This document shows positions 55,201-63,859 of a stretch of 64,000 nucleotides of DNA, piece after piece. The notes below the pieces were generated by a model. That model worked only from the letters and a program-made list of their open reading frames with translations, ran no database searches and had not been told where the DNA came from. The stretch lies in the NCBI GenBank assembly GCA_041736255.1, contig JBGSTZ010000156.1, forward strand, positions 138,508 through 202,507, read 5' to 3'. Source of the DNA: AVCC01 sp041736255. GTDB taxonomy: Bacteria; Pseudomonadota; Gammaproteobacteria; Burkholderiales; Burkholderiaceae_D. How positions within the stretch are numbered: position 1 is the first letter of the stretch; each line of letters starts with the position of its first letter. The translations under genes and the position numbers were made by a program.

Positions 55201-56968
55201 ATTTGAACTTGCCGCCGGTATGCGCACTGATGTTACGCAGGTTGGTCATGTCGGTGAAATTGAGTATCGGCTGTGCCACTTCCAGGCGCATCGGTGGGTT
55301 GATGTTGTTGGTGTCGAGCAGGTTCGGTTTCGGGCCGATGAAAGATACCAGCGACATCACCATCGCTTCGCGGATCGGGTCGATCGGCGGATTGGTGACC
55401 TGCGCAAACAATTGCTTGAAATAGTTGTACAGCGGCTTGAGCTTGTTCGACATCACCGCCAGCGGCGAATCATTACCCATCGAACCGGTGGCTTCTTCAC
55501 CATTGATCGCCATCGGCGACATCAGGAACTTGATATCTTCCTGGGTGTAGCCGAACGCCTGCTGACGGTCCAGCAGCGTGATTGATTCCAGCTCTGCCGC
55601 GACCGCAGTTTTTGCCTTCAGATCACCCAACTTGATGCGCACTGCACTCACCCATGCCTTGTACGGCTTGGCATTGGCGTAGGTATTCTTGAGCTCCTTG
55701 TCGTCGATGATGCGGCCTGCTTCGAGGTCGATCAGGAACATCTTGCCCGGTTGCAGGCGCCATTTCTGGATGATTTTCGATTCCGGAATCGGCAACACGC
55801 CGGATTCAGATGCCATCACCACGAAATCATCGTCGGTCACGATATAACGCGCCGGACGCAAGCCGTTGCGATCCAGCGTGCCGCCGATGTGGCGGCCGTC
55901 GGTGAAAGCCATCGCAGCCGGGCCGTCCCACGGCTCCATCATGGCGGCATGATATTCGTAAAAAGCGCGCCGGTTGTCATCCATCTCGGCATGGTTTTCC
56001 CACGCTTCAGGGATCATCATCATCATCGCCTGCGCGATCGGATAACCGGCCATCACCAGCAATTCCAGCGCATTATCGAAAGTCGCGGTATCGGACTGGC
56101 CTTCGAAAATCAACGGATACAGCTTTTGCAAATCGTCGCCCAGCACCGACGACTTCATCACCCCTTCACGCGCGCGCATCCAGTTAAAATTGCCTTTGAC
56201 GGTATTGATTTCGCCGTTGTGGGCAATCAGACGATACGGATGAGCCAACGGCCATTCCGGAAAAGTATTGGTAGAGAAGCGTTGATGCACCAGCGCCAGC
56301 GCGGAAATACAACGCGGGTCCTGCAGGTCGCGGTAATACTGCCCGACCTGATCGGCCAGCAGCAAACCTTTGTAAACAATGGTGCGGGCCGACATCGACG
56401 CCATGAAATATTCTTGGCCATGCAGCAAATTGAGTGCTTGAATCGCATGCGCAGCCGATTTGCGGATCACATACAGTTTGCGTTCAAGCGCATCGGTGAC
56501 CATGATGTCTGGGCCGCGCCCGATAAAAATCTGGCGGATAAAAGGTGCTTTTTTGCGCACCGTAGGCGACATCGGCATCTCGCCATCAACCGGCACATCA
56601 CGCCAACCCAGCACGATCTGGCCCTCGGCACGCGCCGCGCGTTCCAGCTCCTGCTCGCAAGCCAGGCGGGACGCTTGTTCTTTCGGCAGAAACACCATGC
56701 CCACGCCGTATTCGCCGGGCGGCGGCAAGTTCACGCCTTGCTGCGCCATCTGCTCGCGATAATACTGATCCGGCACCTGAATCAGAATGCCAGCACCGTC
56801 GCCCATTAGCTTATCGGCGCCAACTGCGCCTCGATGGTCCAGATTTTTTAGGATCAGCAAACCTTGTTCGATCACGGAATGCGATTTGATGCCTTTGATA
56901 TGGGCGATAAAACCGACGCCGCAGGCGTCATGTTCATTGGATGGATCGTACAGACCTTGTGCGCGCAT
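52235..56968 (-). CDS. gltB: Glutamate synthase (NADPH) large subunit
   Basis: The 1577-residue enzyme makes two glutamates from glutamine and 2-oxoglutarate. The Ntn-type glutaminase nucleophile is C16 in [16 protein letters not shown], so 15 residues would be cleaved off. The FMN/synthase domain shows [40 protein letters not shown] and [20 protein letters not shown]; the 3Fe-4S cysteines are in [20 protein letters not shown]; and the C-terminal beta-helix has [20 protein letters not shown]. Length is normal. GGAGAA precedes the ATG. Confidence 0.97.
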   Translation of the reverse strand: [1577 protein letters not shown]

Positions 56969-57003
56969 AACCGTTCTCCACTGCTTGATGAGTTTGAAAG
57001 CGA

Positions 57004-57032
57004 AGAATAGTGCAGCGCAAAAGAAAACTCAA
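57004..57032 (-). promoter_or_regulatory. Putative sigma70 promoter of gltBD
   Basis: On the minus strand, TTGAGT and TATTCT are spaced by 17 bp, about 35 bp before the gltB start. The rest of the 289-bp gap up to mntA is AT-rich with no gene that I recognise. Confidence 0.5.
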
Positions 57033-57257
57033 CAACAATAATTAGGGTCAGTGTAAATTTGGGATGGAATAATTTTAAAAATACTTTTAAGTAGGGACAG
57101 AGTAAATACTAAGTATTCGCGATGCACATCAGCGTTGATTTTTTCTGATTGTCTTTGGCTTAAATCGAATAAGCATCACACGTGCGATACTTCTGTGTGT
57201 TAAAAAACTCACGCATCATCACGTGGCTTACAACCTCAACAAAGAAGGAAATTAGTC

Positions 57258-57548
57258 TTGAAACCATCAGTGGCACTTGAATCCAAGCGTGGCGTAGTAC
57301 GTGAGGTAGTAGGCCGCTTTCGTACGGCCAATCCTCGCGTGTTCGGTTCTGTTCTGCATGGCAAAGACAAAGAAGGCAGTGATCTTGATTTACTGGTGGA
57401 CACTTTACCCGGTACAACCCTATTTGACCTTGGCGGTCTGCAGGTAGAACTTGAAGAATTGCTCGGCGTCACTGTTGATTTATTGACTCCCGGTGATTTA
57501 CCACCGAAATTTCGCAATCAGGTGCTTGCAGAGGCACGTCCGGTATGA
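57258..57548 (+). CDS. MNT-type nucleotidyltransferase antitoxin (MntA-like)
   Basis: The 96-residue minimal nucleotidyltransferase has G30-S31 and S41-D42-x-D44 in the motif FGSVLHGKDKEGSDLDLLVD, and a third acidic residue D74 in VTVDLLTPGDL. All catalytic residues are present. In studied HepT/MntA modules this protein modifies the HEPN toxin with AMP groups near its active site and so neutralises it. The start is TTG with AAGGAA at 7-bp spacing. It overlaps the toxin gene by 4 bp. Confidence 0.88.
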   Translation: MKPSVALESKRGVVREVVGRFRTANPRVFGSVLHGKDKEGSDLDLLVDTLPGTTLFDLGGLQVELEELLGVTVDLLTPGDLPPKFRNQVLAEARPV

Positions 57549-57910
57549 GTGAGAATCGTCTTCCAGACTATTTGGACCACATGCTGGAAGCTGCAATACT
57601 GGCTTGCAGCTTTGTCGACGGCATAAGTAAAGATGACTTTCTTGCAGACAAGCGCACGCAACAAGCCGTGATCCTGAACATTGTCATCATTGGTGAAGCC
57701 GCGACGAAATTGCTGCAGAACTACGGGGATTTTCTCGAACGACACACAGAATTGCCATGGAAAAACATGAAAGGGATGCGCAATCGCGTCGCGCATGGTT
57801 ATTTCGATATCAATCTTGATGTGGTATGGGAGACTGTCCAGACAGCCTTACCGCAGTTATTGGAACGTCTGCCTGCCATTCGCGAAGACGCCAGCAATAA
57901 TCAAACTTGA
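57545..57910 (+). CDS. HEPN-domain toxin (HepT-like, DUF86)
   Basis: The 121-residue all-helical protein has the HEPN RNase motif R79-x4-H84-x-Y86 in KGMRNRVAHGYFDIN, plus the conserved NIVIIGEAATKLL helix. The motif is intact, so it should be an active RNase toxin when not modified. It is translationally coupled (4-bp overlap) to the nucleotidyltransferase antitoxin. The pair lies between gltB and an integrase relic beside the CRISPR array, which fits accessory DNA. Confidence 0.9.
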   Translation: MSENRLPDYLDHMLEAAILACSFVDGISKDDFLADKRTQQAVILNIVIIGEAATKLLQNYGDFLERHTELPWKNMKGMRNRVAHGYFDINLDVVWETVQTALPQLLERLPAIREDASNNQT

Positions 57911-57921
57911 ATTCAATCTAT

Positions 57922-57990
57922 CTATCCATGTTTCTTGGCTAGGTCTTCAGCGTGGAGATGTGTGTATCGCTTCAATATTTCGAGTTTTTT
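57922..57990 (-). pseudogene. C-terminal relic of a phage-type tyrosine integrase
   Basis: On the minus strand this reads KKLEILKRYTHLHAEDLAKK then HG and a stop. It closely follows the integrase C-terminal consensus xxMLKRYTHLRAEDLxxK, which includes the catalytic tyrosine. Nothing upstream in any frame continues the integrase fold before the array begins, so about 20 codons remain. The other 150 bp up to 58139 hold nothing I recognise. Confidence 0.6.
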
Positions 57991-58139
57991 TGCCCGGAAA
58001 TCCCCGCTCCCCCCATTACGTTCGATCTTTTTCAAACAACCGGTTTGTGGCTTTATGGCGCAGATAATGGAAGCGAACTTAATTACATTTGCCCTGTGCT
58101 GCATGACTCACCATTTTTGATAAGTTCGTCAAGGCGTAC

Positions 58140-61100
58140 CTTCTGATCTGCCTATGCGGCAGTGAACATCGAGCCCCGACACAAGTACAGCATCGTCGCT
58201 TTCTGAGCTGCCTATGCGGCAGTGAATGCGATAAAAAAGCCCGCGACGAATAAGCGTCCTTTCTGAGCTGCCTATCCGGCAGTGAACCATGTAACCCCCT
58301 GATACAAAGGATTTTCCATTTTCTGAGCTGCCTATCCGACAGTGAACGCGGACATATTCAACATCGCCATTTTCGATATTTTCTGAGCTGCCTATCCGGC
58401 AGTGAACGAAAATATCTCAAAAAAGATCGGCGACCGTCTTTTCTGAGCTGCCTATCCGGCAGTGAACGACTCGTTAGCAGACAGTGATCCTTTTACAGGT
58501 TTCTGAGCTGCCTATCCGGCAGTGAACGCCTCCAGTGCCTCGATACCGATACGGGCCTCTTTCTGAGCTGCCTATCCGGCAGTGAACATGCCGGTGGCGC
58601 CAGTCACGAATTTGTCAGCTTTCTGAGCTGCCTATCCGGCAGTGAACGCCCGGGCGACGTTTTCCATAATGATTTGCTGTTTCTGAGCTGCCTATCCGGC
58701 AGTGAACCACGAGGACAATGTTCTGGTGGAATCGGTTGATTTCTGAGCTGCCTATCCGGCAGTGAACGCGGTTACACAGTCCCAGATAGAGCCGCCGTAT
58801 TTCTGAGCTGCCTATCCGGCAGTGAACGGCCTGTTTGGCGGCCTGGTTGCACTCTCGATTTTCTGAGCTGCCTATCCGGCAGTGAACTCGAAATAATCCA
58901 CGTCCCAAAGCATCATATATTTCTGAGCTGCCTATCCGGCAGTGAACGCTTAATGCGGTTTTTTTTCGCCTGTTGCATTTTTCTGAGCTGCCTATCCGGC
59001 AGTGAACGATGCGCCGGTCCCGATGCGGGTTGGCTTTCGTTTCTGAGCTGCCTATCCGGCAGTGAACCGCACATCCTCGGCGTTGCGGTTGCGCTGCCCT
59101 TTCTGAGCTGCCTATCCGGCAGTGAACACGCCAAGGGCCGCGCCGATGGATCGGCGCTCTTTCTGAGCTGCCTATCCGGCAGTGAACCACCGGTCAGGCC
59201 AAGCCATCGCCACCGGTCATTTCTGAGCTGCCTATCCGGCAGTGAACTATAGGGCTATATCTGACACGATGCGGGGAGCTTTCTGAGCTGCCTATCCGGC
59301 AGTGAACTTTCTATTTCAAGCGCAAAAGGTTTTTAGGTATTTCTGAGCTGCCTATCCGGCAGTGAACTTCAGTGCCTAGAGCCTGTGCAGCATGTCTCCC
59401 TTTCTGAGCTGCCTATCCGGCAGTGAACATGTGACATACCCCCAAACCTATACTTGACCATTTCTGAGCTGCCTATCCGGCAGTGAACAGCATTTGCATG
59501 GTGTCGGCGATAATCTCAGTTTTCTGAGCTGCCTATCCGGCAGTGAACAAAGCCAATGACACCGACATGCTCGACGCCGATTTCTGAGCTGCCTATCCGG
59601 CAGTGAACGCGTCCTCTCAGTCTCATACATCGCATCTTGATTTCTGAGCTGCCTATCCGGCAGTGAACATCCAACAAAGGAGGTCCGGGAGGGCCGGGAG
59701 TTTCTGAGCTGCCTATCCGGCAGTGAACCCAGCTATACGCATCATTTCCTGTGCACCATCTTTCTGAGCTGCCTATCCGGCAGTGAACCTAGCTTTTTTG
59801 GTGGAGCCGCAGCGCCCGCTTTTCTGAGCTGCCTATCCGGCAGTGAACTCAGCGCCGGTATTTACCACCATTTCGCAGGTTTTCTGAGCTGCCTATCCGG
59901 CAGTGAACCGTCCAGCATTTCGATACCGGCGTCCATATTTTTTCTGAGCTGCCTATCCGGCAGTGAACGCGGCGATCAAGGAAGAGGATGAGGCGCGCAC
60001 TTTCTGAGCTGCCTATCCGGCAGTGAACAAGGCACGTCCCTTGTACTGGTCAAGTCCAAGTTTCTGAGCTGCCTATCCGGCAGTGAACCAGTACAAACCG
60101 CATTCAACGGCTTGCTGGATTTTCTGAGCTGCCTATCCGGCAGTGAACTTCCCCAGCCAAAAGGCATTAAGCGCCCTCGCTTTCTGAGCTGCCTATCCGG
60201 CAGTGAACCCTCATTAGGGTTTTTCCACAAAACTGATGGATTTCTGAGCTGCCTATCCGGCAGTGAACCGCTCAAGCTCCGCCTGCACCGATTTCAATAC
60301 TTTCTGAGCTGCCTATCCGGCAGTGAACAAGGCAGTGCCCAAGCCGCGCTCGATCCGGTATTTCTGAGCTGCCTATCCGGCAGTGAACCTGCCGCTATGG
60401 CTTGATCCAAGTTTTATCCCTTTCTGAGCTGCCTATCCGGCAGTGAACAAAATGGAGCATTGACCACCCAGCTCTTGTGCTTTCTGAGCTGCCTATCCGG
60501 CAGTGAACTATGCATATGCTCGCAGCGCCCGTGCCAACCATTTCTGAGCTGCCTATCCGGCAGTGAACGATATTTTGGCCGGCTACCGTCAGACGCCGGT
60601 TTTCTGAGCTGCCTATCCGGCAGTGAACAAAGATGGCCATAAGTGGGAGGCATTGCGGCTTTTCTGAGCTGCCTATCCGGCAGTGAACATTCCTGCGTAT
60701 CAAAAATTGGTGCTGTTACATTTCTGAGCTGCCTATCCGGCAGTGAACGATCTGCGCGCCAAAGCCGGGACCGACACAGATTTCTGAGCTGCCTATCCGG
60801 CAGTGAACTCCACTGGACGAAATCGAGCCTATCCATGTTCTTTCTGAGCTGCCTATCCGGCAGTGAACACCCTGCTTGGAGCTTGCGGGTTGGCGACAAA
60901 TTTCTGAGCTGCCTATCCGGCAGTGAACTGTATGTGGGGTCGCGCAAGGGCGCTAAGCTGTTTCTGAGCTGCCTATCCGGCAGTGAACAAAAAATTGCGG
61001 TGGCTTCGGTTGCTGCATTGTTTCTGAGCTGCCTATCCGGCAGTGAACTCGGTGATGAATTCGGCTTCGTCTGCTTCGGTTTTCTGAGCTGCCTATCCGG

Positions 61101-63859
61101 CAGTGAACTGGGCGTCATGCTGCGGCTCCTGTTGCTTTTTTTTCTGAGCTGCCTATCCGGCAGTGAACAATGGTAAAGGGTAAGCGACTGCCTAAAGATC
61201 TTTCTGAGCTGCCTATCCGGCAGTGAACCTTATACGGCTCGCCAGCGTGTTTGTCCCGATTTTCTGAGCTGCCTATCCGGCAGTGAACACTGGAATACGA
61301 GCAAAACTTTTTCTTCACCGTTTCTGAGCTGCCTATCCGGCAGTGAACCCTCTTGCAGCGTAGCCACGTAATCCAGGCTATTTCTGAGCTGCCTATCCGG
61401 CAGTGAACGACTTCCTGCTGCGCTGCCTGCGTGGCTTTCTTTTCTGAGCTGCCTATCCGGCAGTGAACAATGATCGACAGCCTGAGCCTCGTGCATCGCT
61501 TTTCTGAGCTGCCTATCCGGCAGTGAACACGATTGCGCGCTTCTCTGCGCATGTCGCAATTTTCTGAGCTGCCTATCCGGCAGTGAACTCTTGCTATAAC
61601 CGGGAGCGGGAAGTCATGCACTTTCTGAGCTGCCTATCCGGCAGTGAACCCCCCGCACCGTTGATCGACGTTCGGCAAAACTTTCTGAGCTGCCTATCCG
61701 GCAGTGAACTCTTTGATCGTGCCATCGGCATTGAGATAGTCTTTCTGAGCTGCCTATCCGGCAGTGAACATTCTGAGCAATGTTTTTGCGGTAGCGCGTA
61801 ATTTCTGAGCTGCCTATCCGGCAGTGAACTTGTCGGTGACATACGCAATAATCATGCGCTTTTTCTGAGCTGCCTATCCGGCAGTGAACCGCGACGCGTG
61901 GCTGCGAGCTGGCTATGAAACTTTCTGAGCTGCCTATCCGGCAGTGAACGATGCGGCGATTGACAGGGCTGAACTTGCAAATTTCTGAGCTGCCTATCCG
62001 GCAGTGAACCGCCAGGGAGTGCTGGCGCGCCAGTGCTAAGCTTTCTGAGCTGCCTATCCGGCAGTGAACTCCGCCACCCGCTCAATAACATCCGTACTCT
62101 TTTTCTGAGCTGCCTATCCGGCAGTGAACACAACGACGAACATTTTGAGATTTTTCAGCATTTTCTGAGCTGCCTATCCGGCAGTGAACCTGTTAGGTTG
62201 AATATATATTCGAGTTTTCCGTTTCTGAGCTGCCTATCCGGCAGTGAACTCCACGCCACAGATCGCGATCCGGTCTTAACTTTTCTGAGCTGCCTATCCG
62301 GCAGTGAACGGATAAGCTCATTTCGTCATCCCGTCTATGATTTTCTGAGCTGCCTATCCGGCAGTGAACCAATTACGTCATTCATTTTTCATTCCCTTGT
62401 TTTTCTGAGCTGCCTATCCGGCAGTGAACGTCACCAGGCCGGCCAATTCAAGCCGCCGCATTTTCTGAGCTGCCTATCCGGCAGTGAACTTTTTCGATCC
62501 ATTAAGCCACTGACTTACTTGTTTCTGAGCTGCCTATCCGGCAGTGAACAAGCCAATTAGTGCGGCCAGCATTGCGGGTGCTTTCTGAGCTGCCTATCCG
62601 GCAGTGAACCATGGATTTATCGTTACCTGTGCCGTCCATATTTTCTGAGCTGCCTATCCGGCAGTGAACCTGACTGAGTTCAGGCGTCCGATTGCCGCAA
62701 TTTTCTGAGCTGCCTATCCGGCAGTGAACGATGCCGTTGTCATGCCATTGGCTTTTGAAATTTTCTGAGCTGCCTATCCGGCAGTGAACAACGACCACCC
62801 GCGCACGACCGTGCCCCGACTTTTCTGAGCTGCCTATCCGGCAGTGAACACAAGCGCTCATCGAAACGCACCGCGCTGAACTTTCTGAGCTGCCTATCCG
62901 GCAGTGAACCGTGCGATTAATGCGAGATAAGCTTGCGTGTCTTTCTGAGCTGCCTATCCGGCAGTGAACTGCAATCTCCCACTTGGCAACGATTACCACA
63001 TTTTCTGAGCTGCCTATCCGGCAGTGAACCTTCAGATCAACGCCATCCAGCAGTTTTAAGCTTTCTGAGCTGCCTATCCGGCAGTGAACTTTGCATAAAC
63101 AGTTCGATGATGATTGCCATCTTTCTGAGCTGCCTATCCGGCAGTGAACGTGAAAATGCGCGAAGAATGGCGCGCTAGGAGTTTCTGAGCTGCCTATCCG
63201 GCAGTGAACATGCTGTTGAAATCGCCTCTGGTGCGCCGATTTTTCTGAGCTGCCTATCCGGCAGTGAACGTACTAAATGCCGGTGCCAAGCCTATTAAGG
63301 TTTTTCTGAGCTGCCTATCCGGCAGTGAACGTGGCGCGGTTTCGTGTCTCGCCATCGGTTTTTTTCTGAGCTGCCTATCCGGCAGTGAACTCGCCTGAAG
63401 ACGCTCTCACACTGTCTGGAATTTTCTGAGCTGCCTATCCGGCAGTGAACGGCAAAACCGGAACCGCAACGGCTCGAAATTCTTTCTGAGCTGCCTATCC
63501 GGCAGTGAACGAATAAAGGAAATCGGAAATGAATATGCGGGCTTTCTGAGCTGCCTATCCGGCAGTGAACGAGTACAAAGATGTTTGGGCGGCGCTTCGT
63601 GTTTTCTGAGCTGCCTATCCGGCAGTGAACTACAAACGTGGTCTATAGGACCTTCCCGCAACTTTCTGAGCTGCCTATCCGGCAGTGAACTTTTCCCTTT
63701 TTCCCTTTTTCTCTTTTTTTATTTTCTGAGCTGCCTATCCGGCAGTGAACACGGTGAAGACGTTTTGTGATGTGATTATTGCTTTCTGAGCTGCCTATCC
63801 GGCAGTGAACCGAATCGCCCGATAATTCTCCTTCTCCTCCGCTTTCTGAGCTGCCTATC
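58140..63859 (-). CRISPR. Very large type I-F-like CRISPR array, 95 full repeats plus one cut repeat
   Basis: A 28-bp repeat recurs every 60 bp (61 bp at three places). Read on the minus strand it starts GTTCACTGCC and ends GGCAGCTCAGAAA, with a CTGCC/GGCAG stem, the type I-F pattern. Spacers are 32 nt, except for 33 nt at 59368-59400, 61589-61621 and 63270-63302. The low-coordinate end holds the variant copies: 58140 (three changes), 58200 (two changes) and 58320 (one change); all the others I read appear identical. This marks the trailer end, so the leader lies toward higher coordinates. The last repeat (63843-63859) is cut after 17 bp by an insertion sequence. No cas gene is in the window. 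Apparent ORFs inside the array are repeat artefacts. Confidence 0.98.

Noticed and set aside
55751..56809. A 352-codon plus-strand ORF opposite gltB
   Set aside because: It is antisense to the well-conserved glutaminase domain and is rich in His/Arg/Gln, typical of a shadow frame.
57032..57120. Strings GGGTCAGTGTAAATTTGG and GGGACAGAGTAAATA upstream of mntA, as a possible transposon or REP-transposase scar
   Set aside because: Two loosely similar phrases are too short and too degenerate to support a mobile-element call.
58615..63770. Many ORFs on both strands inside the array coding for periodic peptides (FLSCLSGSE, VHCRIGSSE, SLPDRQLRK)
   Set aside because: Each is the 28-bp CRISPR repeat read in one frame; the 60-bp period is divisible by three, so frames stay open. 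They are not repeat proteins.
58140..63859. Type I-E or I-C assignment for the array
   Set aside because: Repeat length 28 with the GTTCACTGCC start and GCTCAGAAA end, plus 32-nt spacers, fits type I-F; I-C repeats are longer with longer spacers and I-E repeats begin differently. Without cas genes the call rests on the repeat alone.
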